NCBI RefSeq assembly: GCF_025460765.1
Contig: NZ_JAMWEG010000018.1
Span: 1 to 64,000 of the forward strand
Direction: 5' to 3'
Length of the DNA stretch: 64,000 nt
From: Micromonospora sp. MA102
GTDB taxonomy: Bacteria; Actinomycetota; Actinomycetes; Mycobacteriales; Micromonosporaceae
In this document: positions 1 to 10,400 of the stretch, piece by piece
How positions within the stretch are numbered: position 1 is the first letter of the stretch
Layout: each line of letters begins with the position of its first letter
Translations under genes and position numbers: made by a program
The notes under the pieces: model-generated
Databases searched by the model: none
Told to the model about the DNA's origin: nothing
The model's input: only the letters and a program-made list of their open reading frames with translations

Positions 1-34
1 GTGGGGAGGCGGGTGGGGTGGTTTTGTAGTGGGC

Positions 35-553
35 ATGAGCGTGGGTGGGGTCGACGTGGTTCGTACCGAGCGGTTGGAACTGGTGCCGTTGCGTGTCGAC
101 CACGCCGAGGAGATGGCGGTCGTGCTGGGTGATCCGGAGCTGCACGCCTTCATCGGGGGTGCTCCGGCGGATCCGGCGGGCCTGCGTGCGCGTTACGAAC
201 GCCTCGTCGCCGGCTCGCCCGACCCGGCCGTCGCCTGGTGCAACTGGGTGATCCGGCTCCGCGACGAGGCGCGCCTGGTGGGCACCGTCCAGGCGACCGT
301 CACCGGGCCGGCCGACGAGCGGGTCGCGGAGATCGCCTGGGTGGTAGGCACGCCCTGGCAGGGACGCGGCATCGCCGGCGAGGCGGCTCGCGGGCTGGTG
401 GCCTGGCTCGGGCGGCAGGGGGTGCGCACCGTCGTCGCCCACATCCACCCGGAGCACCGGGCCTCCGCCGCCGTCGCCACCGCCGCCGGCCTGGCGCCCA
501 CCGACGTCCGGCACGAGGGCGAGATCCGGTGGGTGGGGACCGCCGGGAGCTGA
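35..553 (+). CDS. GNAT-family N-acetyltransferase
   Basis: Predicted acyl-CoA-dependent N-acetyltransferase of the RimJ/RimL-like branch; the acceptor is unknown. The N-terminus carries the usual TERLELVPL strand, and the acetyl-CoA-binding region is WVVGTPWQGRGIAGEAARGLV, with the Q/R-G-x-G/A loop visible around residues 105-120. At about 172 residues it has the normal length for one GNAT domain. ATG at 35 is used; a GTG at 29 in frame and a GTG at 56, just before the RTERLELV motif, are alternatives, and the upstream region is cut by the window edge. It lies 16 nt upstream of the PhzF gene on the same strand. The assignment to the superfamily is firm, the substrate is not. Confidence 0.85.
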   Translation: MSVGGVDVVRTERLELVPLRVDHAEEMAVVLGDPELHAFIGGAPADPAGLRARYERLVAGSPDPAVAWCNWVIRLRDEARLVGTVQATVTGPADERVAEIAWVVGTPWQGRGIAGEAARGLVAWLGRQGVRTVVAHIHPEHRASAAVATAAGLAPTDVRHEGEIRWVGTAGS

Positions 554-569
554 CGCGTACGGTGGCGTC

Positions 570-1412
570 ATGACGCAGGTCCTGCGGTACGCCGCCTTCA
601 CCACCGACCCGGCCGCGGGCAACCCCGCCGGGGTGGTCCTCGACGCGGACGCGCTCACCGATCCGCAGATGCAGGCCATCGCCGCCGACGTCGGATACTC
701 CGAGACGGCGTTCCTCACCGCCGCCGGCCCGGGCGAGTTCGACGTCCGCTACTTCAGCCCGCAGGCCGAGGTATCGTTCTGCGGCCACGCCACCATCGCC
801 TCCGCGGTGGCCGTCGCCGAACGCGCCGGCACCGGCGACCTGGTCTTCCGGACCCCGGCAGGCGTGGTTCGGGTGGCGACCGCCCGGGACGCCGACGGAC
901 GGCCCACCGCGACCCTGACCAGCGTGGCACCCTCGGACGCGCCGGTGGCGCCGGACGATCTCGCCGAGGCGCTCGCCGCCCTGGGCTGGGCCGCGACGGA
1001 TCTCGACCCCTCGCTGCCGCCCCGCGTCGCGTACGCCGGGGCGTACCACCTGATCCTGGGCGCGGGGACCCGGGAGCGGCTGGCCGCGCTCGACTACGAC
1101 TTCGACCGGCTGCGCGACCTGATGCGGCGGCGGGACTGGACCACGGTGGCGCTGGTGTGGCGCGCCTCCGGCACGCGGTTCGACGTCCGCAACCCCTTCC
1201 CCGTGGGTGGCGTCGTCGAGGACCCGGCGACAGGTGCGGCGGCCGCTGCGTTGGGCGGCTACCTGCGTACCCACGGTCTGGTCGAGCCGCCGACCACCCT
1301 GCGCCTGCACCAGGGGGCCGACCTGGGCCGGCCGGGTCTGCTGGTGGTCGACGTGCCGGCGACCGGCGGCATCCGGGTGACCGGCAACGCCGTGGTCATG
1401 CCGGGAAGCTGA
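570..1412 (+). CDS. PhzF-family phenazine-biosynthesis-like isomerase
   Basis: Member of the PhzF/YddE isomerase-epimerase family (DAP-epimerase-like fold). The N-terminal motif AFTTDPAAGNPAGVVLDAD, the YSETAFL segment with the conserved catalytic-type Glu, the FCGHATIASA motif, and the C-terminal DPATGAAAAALGGYL motif are all present. Length of 280 residues matches the family. There is no Shine-Dalgarno; a TACGGT -10 hexamer at 558-563 ends 6 nt before the ATG, so a leaderless transcript is likely. No phenazine genes are nearby, so a housekeeping or unknown isomerase role is more likely than phenazine synthesis. The downstream neighbour is convergent, leaving about 50 bp. Confidence 0.9.
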   Translation: MTQVLRYAAFTTDPAAGNPAGVVLDADALTDPQMQAIAADVGYSETAFLTAAGPGEFDVRYFSPQAEVSFCGHATIASAVAVAERAGTGDLVFRTPAGVVRVATARDADGRPTATLTSVAPSDAPVAPDDLAEALAALGWAATDLDPSLPPRVAYAGAYHLILGAGTRERLAALDYDFDRLRDLMRRRDWTTVALVWRASGTRFDVRNPFPVGGVVEDPATGAAAAALGGYLRTHGLVEPPTTLRLHQGADLGRPGLLVVDVPATGGIRVTGNAVVMPGS

Positions 1413-1464
1413 CCGACGCCGGGGCCCGGCCCCCCGAAGGAGAGCCGGGCCCCGGACGCGTCGC

Positions 1465-4400
1465 TCAGTCGGTGCAGGACGGTGTGTCGAAGTGCCCCGG
1501 GGTGCTCGGGAACGCCGCCCCCGCCCCCTGGTCCTTGTTGTCCCGCGGGTACACGTAGGACAGCTCCAGGAAGGCGGAGGTGCCCGCCGTGGTCACGTCG
1601 CCGGCGTCGCGCCCGGCCCCGGAGGCCCAGGCCAGCCGGGTCAGGAAGTCCTGCATGGCCGGGCTGTGCTGGCGGATGTCGTTGAACCCGCCGTACGCCG
1701 AGTTGCAGTGGGTGAACAGGTTGTACGCGCCGTTCCAGTCGAACAGCCGGTCACCGTTGTTGGGCCCGTTCTGCGTCACGTCGCCCTGGAGCACGTCCCG
1801 GTCCCAGCCGCCGTAGATCCAGTCGGTGCCGTGGTGGTGCTGGTTGTCGGCGAGGACGTCGTTGTCCAGGTTGGTCGCCTCGAACCAGCGGCACGGGTCG
1901 ACCGTGCCGGCCGCCAGGTCCACCGGCCAGGCCCCCGCCGCGCAGTTGTCCGGGTAGGAGCCGCGCGGCCGGAAGTCCAGCAGGTCGGACCCGAGCACCG
2001 CGGTGACCGCCGGGCCGCTGGTGGCCCCGGCGCCGCCGAACAGGTGGTCGACGTACTGGTCCTGGTCGCCCCGGGCGGCGGCGCTGAACACGCCGTTCAC
2101 CAGGCACTGCGGGTTGGCCGCGTCGAGCGCCGGGTCGCAGCCCTTGCCGCCCCAGAGCACGTCCGAGCCCTCGCCGCCGAACACCTCGTCGCCGCCGCTG
2201 TCACCGTTGGCCACGTCGTCGCCGAAGCCGCCGTGGATGTTGTCCGCTCCGGCCCCGCCCCGGATGAGGTCGCCCGCACCGGCGGTCAGCCCGGCGTACG
2301 GCATGGGCGCCGAGGTGGCGCTGCCGATCCAGGCGTCCCCGTCGGTGTCGTGCAGCAGGTCCACCCGGCGGTCGTAGCCGCCGGCCCGGAACCCGGTGTA
2401 CGACTCCTGCGGCACCGAGGAGAGCGTCGCCGTGAAGCCCAGCGCCGCCACGTCGTCGGCGTTGAGGAACTGGTTCACCACGCCGCCCCGGTCGCCGAGG
2501 ATGGCGTCCCGCCCGTCCTCGCCGTAGAGGCTGTCGGCGCCCAGCTCACCGAAGAGGTCGTCGTCGCCGGCGCCGCCCCGGATCTGGTCGTCGCCGTCCT
2601 GACCCCAGGCGCCGTCGTTGCCGGCGTCCCCGTAGAGCTGGTCGTTGCCGTAGGCGCCGGCCGGCTCGCAGGTGGCCTGCGCCGTGGTGCAGAACCGGGT
2701 GGACGGGCCGGGCAGCGCCGGGTCGTGCGTCCGCGCCGCCGTGGCGTCGGCCGGCACCGCGCCGGTCGGGTACCGCTCGGTGTAGACCCGCTCGGCCGGC
2801 TTCCCGTTCACCGTGGCCACCGTGCGCAGCAGCGAGCCGTTGTCGCCGAGCAGCACGTCGTCGGCGCCGTTGCCCTCGACCACGTCCCCGGTGTCCCGGA
2901 ACCCGGCGGCCGCGCTGCCGCCGATCAGGTCGTCCTGCCCGGCGGGCGCGCCGGCACCGACCAGGTCGGCCGGGGCCGCCGGGTCACCCGGCCAGCCCGG
3001 GTCGGGCAGCGGGGTGACCGCGGTCCGGCCCGCCGCGCCGAGGGCGGTGTCGCCGCGCAGCGTGTCCGCGCCGCCGTTGCCCTCGAGGTAGTCGCCGCCG
3101 CCGTCGCCGGTCAGGGCGTCGTCGCCGTCCTGGCCCCAGAGGGTGTCGACACCGTCGCCGCCGCTCATCCGGTCGGCGCCGAACCGGTTGGCGGTGGCCG
3201 CCGCCCGGTCCAGCAGCACCACGATCCGCGGGCCGAACGGGTTGCCGTCCGCCCCGAGCCGGACCGTCACGGCCGTCGGCTGCTCACCGGGCAGCGGGCG
3301 GAGCACCGCGCCGTTGTCCCCGATGACCGCGTCGGAGCCGGGTCCGCCGAACACGGCGTCCGCAGTGTCCGGCTGGCCCGTCGTGGCCGCCCCGGTCCCG
3401 TCGTACGCGGTGCTGGAGCCACCGACCAGGTCGTCGTCGCCGGCGTCGCCCTCGACCCAGTCGGAGCCGGAGCCCCCCTCGGCGAAGTCGGCGCCCGCGT
3501 CGGCGTGCACCCGGTCCGGGCCGCCCTGGCCGAAGATGACGTCGTCGTCGTCGCCACCGGAGATCAGGTCACCGCCGCTGGTGCCGGCCGTCGGGGTGAA
3601 CCCGAGGTCGAGCAGGGTGACCTTGCGCGACGGCACGGCGCGGGCCTGGGTGACCCGGGTCGCGTCGGCGGTGGCCGGCGTGAACCGGGCGTTGTCCCCG
3701 GCGATCAGGTCGGCGTCGCCGTCACCGAAGAGCTGGTCCCCGGTGTCCGGGCGGCCGGTTCCGGCGACGGGCTCCTGGGCGGAGCCGCCGACGATCTCGT
3801 CCTTCCCGATGCCACCGTGGACCACGTCGGCGCCGTTGTTGCCCTCCAGCTGGTCGTCCCCGCCGTCACCGTCGACCCGGTCGGCGCCGAGGCCGCCGTA
3901 CGCGACGTCGCCCTCGGGCCCGCCGGAGAGCACGTCCCCGGCGCCGGCGGCCGGCACGTCCCCGGCCAGGTCCAGCGGGTACGGCCCGACGTCACCGATG
4001 CGCGGGGTGCCGTTGTCCCCGACGATGCGGTCCACGCCGTCCTCGCCGTAGACGAAGTCCCGGCCGTCGGCCACGCCGGCCACCCGTCCGCCGCCGTAGA
4101 GCACGTCGTCGTCCGGGCCACCGAACACCTGGTCGTCACCCTCGTCGCCCTCGGCGGTGTCCACGCCGGTGCCGCCGTACAGGCCGTCGTCGCCGGTGTT
4201 GCCGAAGAGCAGGTCGACCCCGTCGTCGCCGTGCAGTTGGTCGACGCCCGGGCCGCCCCAGGCCCGGTCGGCGCCGCCGCCCAGGTGCAGGGTGTCGTCG
4301 CCGAGCTGGCCGCAGGCCCGGTCGTCGCCGCCGCCGAGGTCGGCCCGGTCGTCGCCGCTGCCGGCGGTGACCACCTCGACCCCGGCCCCGCCGAGGATGA

Positions 4401-7400
4401 GGTCGGCCGAGCCCTGGTCGGTGGGGGCCGGCTGGTCGCCGGCGAGGGCGGCGTCGGCGCACGTCTCGGCGGTCAGTCGCCGGTCGCCGAAGACGGTGGC
4501 CCCGCCGTCGCCGCCGACCACGTGGTCGCTGCCCAGGCCGCCGACGAGCAGCTTGGTCTGCGACTGGGTGCCGGCCGGCAGCGGCTGGTGGACGACCTGG
4601 CGGGCCGGGCCGTACCCGTCGGTGCCGTCCGGGTCGCCGACGCTGGACGGCTCGGCGATCACGTAGTCCTCATCCGGGCCACCGAACAGCTCGTCGGTGC
4701 CGTAGCCGCCGACCAGCACGTCGTCGCCGCCGTAGCCGTACACGTGGCCGGTCTGGCCGTTGGCCGAGTGGGACACCACCAGGTCCGCACCGGCGCTGCC
4801 GTGCACGGTGTCCTGGCCGGCGCCGGTGTCGACCCGGTTGGTCAGCCCGGCGTCGCCGCTGCCGGCCGCGTCCGGGTCGGCCGGGACGGTGCTGCCGGCG
4901 GTGTGGATGGTGTCGTCGCCCTTGCCGCCGTTGAGGATGTCCGCGCCGGGGCCGCCGACGAGGACGTTCTTCCCGTTCGGCCGGTCGTCGAGCACCACGC
5001 CGACGACGTCGTCGCCGCCGTTGCCGTAGACCGTGCTGGCGCCGTGCCCGACGGTGACGTGGTCGTCGACGCCGGTGGTCTCCTCGGTCGGGTCCTTCAG
5101 TTTCGTCCAGTCGACCAGGCCGGTGAGGCTCTTGTCGCCCACGGAGGTGTGCACAGTGGTGTCGGCCGCCCGGTCGACCGGGTTCAGGTCGCCGTCCCCG
5201 GCCACCACGTCGTTGCCGTCGCCGGTGGTGACGGTGTCCTTGCCGGCGCCGCCGGCGACCCGGCTCACCTGGCCGGCCGCCTCGGCGGTGACGATCACGT
5301 CGTCGCCACCGCGGCCGTCCACCCAGGCCGGGCCGGTGCCGGTGCGGATCTGGTCCTTGCCGTCCGAGCCGATGACCACTGCCGCCTTGTCGAACGCCGA
5401 GGTCTTCGTGCCGTCACCGCCGGTGTCGCCGTCGCCGAGCAGCAGCACCGACATGGCGACCTTGTCCGCGTCGGCGACGCTGTAGCCCCGCCCGTCCACC
5501 ACGACCCGGGCCAGGTTCGGGTCGAGGAACTCCTGCTTGCGCCCGAGCGCTTCCACCGCGAAGCCGTCGAAGTCGGCGTCGTCGTCGGCGAAGTGCACGG
5601 CGTACACCTTGATCACGTCACCGGCGTAGGTGTCCCTCGTGTTGTCCCAGGCGGTCTCGCCCCGCTCGTCGACCGTGCCGAACTTGCCCGCGAAGACCAC
5701 CAGGGTGTTCCCGGTCGTGCCGCCCAGCTCGGGTGGTTCGGGTGAGCAGTCGGGTTGCGCGCGGAAGTCCAGCAGGGTGGCGTCGACCAGGGTGAAGTCG
5801 AAGGTCTTGGAGAACAGGAACAGGTCGATGGTGATGTAGACCTTGAGGAAGACCGAGAGCTGGCCGCTGGTGGTGAAGAGGCAGACCGGGTTCGTCAGCA
5901 GCGCCTCGATGAACTCGCTGGTGCGGAACTTCCCGTCGTTGTTCGGGTCGTTCCAGCTGAACCCGACGGTCAGCCGAATGCCGCCCTGGATGCCCGCCTT
6001 GACGATGAGCACGCTGACCTCGGCCCCCGCGGCGATCTCGCCGCGCAGGGTGACCACCGGGACGGCCTTGCCGCTGCTGTCGCTGGTCTTGAAATAGAGG
6101 CCGTCGAGCAGGCTGACCGCGTCGAGGTCGGTGCCGTCGGTGGTGGCGGCCTCCACGGCGTGCCGGATACCCGCGGTGTCCAGGCCGGCGATGAACCGGG
6201 CCGTCACCGAGGCGCTGCCGGAGAGGGTGACGAGCACCGGCGGCGGGGCGTACACCGGGCCGAACGACTGCCGCCAGCTGAACCCGAGCGACAGCGGCCC
6301 GGAGTCGAAGCTGACCAGCTCGACGTCCTGCCCCATGAGCAGCCCGAACAGCGAGCCCGGGTTGTCGAAGATCGGGAAGCTGAAGCCGGTCTTCTGGGCG
6401 TTGGACTTTCCGTCGGAACCGGGGGCGAAGAGCTTCTCCCCGTCGTTGCCGGCGGCGGCGTCCACCGAGGACTTCACCTCGGCGGCGGTCTTCGCCTTGG
6501 TGAACGGGTCGTCCCGCTTGATCAGGCTCTCCGCCGACGCCGGGGACGCCTCGGTGGTGAGCGCCTTGGCCGGGTCGACCAGGAACTGGCCGAGCGGGAT
6601 CGAGCAGCCGTCACCGTCGTCGCAGTCAGGTATCCGGTTCACGAAGGTGATCACCGCGCGCACGGTGTCGACGAAGTCGAGCTTCGGCCCGCCGGTCAGG
6701 GTGCTGAACGTCTTGGCGAGCCAGACCAGGGTGATGTCCGGTCCGCCGGTGGCCTTCGACAGGTCCGACAACACCGGGATGGGCGCGTACAGGGTGTCGA
6801 TGACCGGCTGGAGCGGGCCGGTGACCGCCTTGAGCTTGTCCACCACCGGCTTCAGGATCTTGCTGAAGAAGGCGCCGGCGTCCAGCGCGATGTCGGTGAA
6901 CGTCACCTGGAGCGGGGTGCTGACCCCGCCGCCGGTGGCGCTCAGCCCGCCCTGCTTGTGCTCCAGGCCCCACTTCAGGCCGAAGCGGGCGCTGACGCCG
7001 GGCAGCGCGGAGCCGACCTCGTCGCCGGCGTTCAACGTCGCCGCCAGCTTCCAGTCGATGTTCACCTGGGCGGTGAGGTCGGTGGCGAGCAGGGAGCCCA
7101 GGTCGGCGAACTCGGCGAGGGTGAGCTTGGCGTCCGGGTCGGCGGCGCAGTCCGCGGCCACCGCCGGGTCGAAGCAACTCTTCTCCCCCGCCGAGCCCTT
7201 CAGGTCGACCCCGAAGTACGCCCGCACCAGCGGCGCGGTGCCCTGCTTGGTGGCGTTCACCTGGATGAAGGCGAGCTGGGCGGCCAGGTCGCCGGTCATG
7301 TCGAAGTTGGCGCCGATCTGCACCTCGGGCGCGGTGTCCCCGTCGTGGGTGGGGACGTAGAAGCCCTCGTCCCGGTCGAGGACCAGGTCCAGGTGCAGCT

Positions 7401-10400
7401 TCCAGCCCAGCTTGGCCTGGATGCCGTCGGGGGCGCCCTTCTTCGCCTTCAGCGACAGGCCGGGGATGCCCAGGTCGAGCGGGACGTTGACGCCGAGGCA
7501 CTTGTCGCTGTCGCTCGCGTCCTTGCAGCCGTCCGCCGCGGAGGGCGCGCCGCGTGAGGCGGTCAGCTTGATCCGGATGGACTGGAAGTCCTCCGGCTGG
7601 CAGGGGGTGGCCACCCCGGTGCGACAGCCGACGACCGCGCTCACGCCCGGGTCGAAGTCGGCGAGCACGTCGTTGAGGGCGGTCTGCACGCCGGCGCTGT
7701 CCAGCGTGGCGTTCGCCAGCACCGGGCCGATCGCCGCCTTGACGTCCTCGCGCAGTTGGGCCACGAAGCGCTGGCCCTGTTGCAGGTCGTCGCCGACCAG
7801 TGGCAGCTTGCCGTCGAAGCTGGCCAGCCGCAGCGCGTCCTCCACCTTGGCGAGGTAGCCGTCGATGCCGACGTTGAAGTCGGTCAGCTTCAGCGACAGG
7901 TTGGCGAAGCAGGAGGTGAGGTCCGGGGTCTGCGCGTGCGGCGCCAGGTCCAGACCCATGGTGAAGGTGAGCAGGTTGGTGTCGTCGGCGGGTTCGCAGT
8001 TGTCGACGAACAGCGGCGCCCGGGCGCAGACGGGGGTGGTCGCGCTGCCGACCCCGCCGCCGCAGTCCACGCCGGCGGTGGTGATCGTCGGCGTCAGGCC
8101 GAGCAGGTCGGTGACTGGCCCATCGGCGGTGAGCCCGCCCAGGCCCACGCTGAGGTTCGCCTTGACGGTGGCGAAGTCGGGGTCCTTGCCGAGGTTGAGG
8201 GCGAGCGGGCCGACCCGGGCGGCCAGCGCGACGTCGTCCACCCCACCCTTCACCGTCACCTTGGCCGAGGAGTTCTTGTCCAGCAGGGGCGCCGCGTTCA
8301 GCTTCAGCGGCAGCAGCAGGCCCAGCTTGGCCTGGGCGTCCACGTCGACGGCGAAGGTGCCGGAGCTGTCCAGGCTGATCAGCTCGCGGGCGCCGTCCCA
8401 GGCGAAGGCGAGCGGCCCGGCGGTGCGGACGTTGCGCTTCCAGTCCAGGCCGACCCGCAGGTACGGGCCGCCGGCCCGCTCGTCCAGCGTGAACTGGATC
8501 CCGCTGTCCGCGCCGATCGCGCCGTTGAGCTGGTCGAGGGCGTCCTGGAGGGTGTCCGGGGGCGCGGCCAGCAGCTTGTCCAGCGCGTCGGCCAGCTCGG
8601 GCCGCAGCGCGTACGCTGTGCCGTCGGCGGGCTTGGGCGTGCCGGCCGCGTCGACCCGCAGGGTCTGGCCGTCCACCCAACCCAGCACCCGGTACGCCTT
8701 GCTGCCGATCACCACGGTCCGGCCGGCCAGGCGCGGGTCGAAGGCCGCGTCCTCGCTGCGGTTGCCGTCCTTGAGCAGGAAGTTGGCACCGTCCGCGGCG
8801 AATGTGACGCCCTTGCCGACGCCGCTCTCGTCGGCGCCGAGCAGTTCCCGGGCCGAGCGGCCGAGCAGCGGGATCTCGGTGTTCAGCGGCCCGCTGCCGC
8901 CGCCCGGCTGGGTGAGCGCGGCGTTGACCAGCCGCAGCGCCTCGACCACGACCGCGAAGAGGGCCTTCGGGTCGTCCGGGTTGAAATCGACGGCGAAGAT
9001 CCCGTCGAGGCTGGAGGTGTCCACCACCGGCTGCTCGCCGGCCTTCCAGCTCACGTCCACGCCGACACCCTGGCCGAGGGCGCCGGTGGCGCCCGGGACG
9101 CTGACCGTGACCCGGCCGGTGGTCTTCACCGAGGAGGAGACGGCGAGCAGGTTGCCCGGCTCGGCCTGCAACCGGCGGAACAGCTCGCCCAGGCTGACGT
9201 CCTGCGCCTGCTTGAAGCTGACCTGGAGCATCCGCTGCCCGGCGGCGGCCGGCCCGACGGCGAGGTCGCCGCCGAGCTTGACCTTGAGGAAGCCGGCGGT
9301 GGCGAAGAAGTCGACCCCGGTGGTGATCGGGAAGTCCGCGGCGAACAGCGGCGTGGCCGGGTCGGTGCGCAGCAGCACCCGGTCCGCGTTGGCGGCCGGG
9401 CTGCCGAGGTCGTCGCGCAGGTCGAGCACGAGGGTGACCGCCGCGCTGTAGCGCGGCTTCACGGTGGCGAAGGTGGCCTGGGCGTTGGCCGCCCGGAGGC
9501 CGACCTTCTTGTCCCCGCCGGCCGGCTTGGTGAGGGTGCCGGCCAGCTCGACCGCGCCGATGTTGGGGCTGGAGCCGCTGATCACCCAGACGCTGTCGGG
9601 GCCGGGCTGGCCGCCGATCCAGTTCTCCCGCAGGGTGACCGTGGTTTCGGTGTTCGCCTCGATGGTGCCGGCCGAGGTGCCCGCGACCACCCGCTGGCCG
9701 ACCAGCTCACCCGGGGTGAACCGGTTGTCCCCGACGCTGAAGCCCTTGGCCGTGAAGGTGGCGCCGCGGCCGGAGACCGAGGCGGCGCCCGGGTCCAGGG
9801 GCACGGCCACGGCGGACTCCCGCTCCAGCTTCAGCCGGAAGACCAGCTTCTCGCCGGCGAAGGAGAGGTTGTCGACCGGCAGCCCCTCGGCGGCGAGCAG
9901 CGCTACGAGTTGCTGGATCGAGCTGAACTTCGGCTGGCCGGCCTTGGCCGGGTCGTCGGTGGCCGGGTCGAACTCCGGGTCGTTCGGCTTGGGGTGCACG
10001 TACTTCTTGAGGAAGCCGGCGAGCTTCTCGTTGACCTTCACGGCGTCGGCGAAGGTGCCGCGCAGGAAGGGCAGGCTCAGGTTGCCGGCCGGCCCGCTCT
10101 GCTGCACCCCGCCGAGCAGGGTGGCGAGCTGGGCCAGCCCGGAGGCCAGGTCCAGTGGGCTCATGTTGCGGAACTTCGCGATGGTCTCGTCGAGCCCGGT
10201 GGTGGTGACGGTCGGGCTGCCCACGCTGATGTCGTTCCAGTCGACCTTCACGGTGGCGGCGAGGGCGGGCAGATCGAACGGGGCGCCGGCGGTGGCCGCG
10301 CCGAGGTTGACCTGGCCGTGCACGGAGCCGGGGCCGGGCTCGGTCTCGGTGTCGGAGATCCGGCCGCCGCCGGAGTTGTCGAGGGCGACCTGGACCAGCC

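Noticed and set aside
1492..5745. Long plus-strand open frames (1417, 600 and 1124 codons) opposite the giant RTX gene
   Set aside because: They read as Gly/Val/Arg/Pro-rich repeats with no domains, signal or SD. High GC leaves few stops opposite a repeated coding sequence, so these are shadows of the minus-strand gene.
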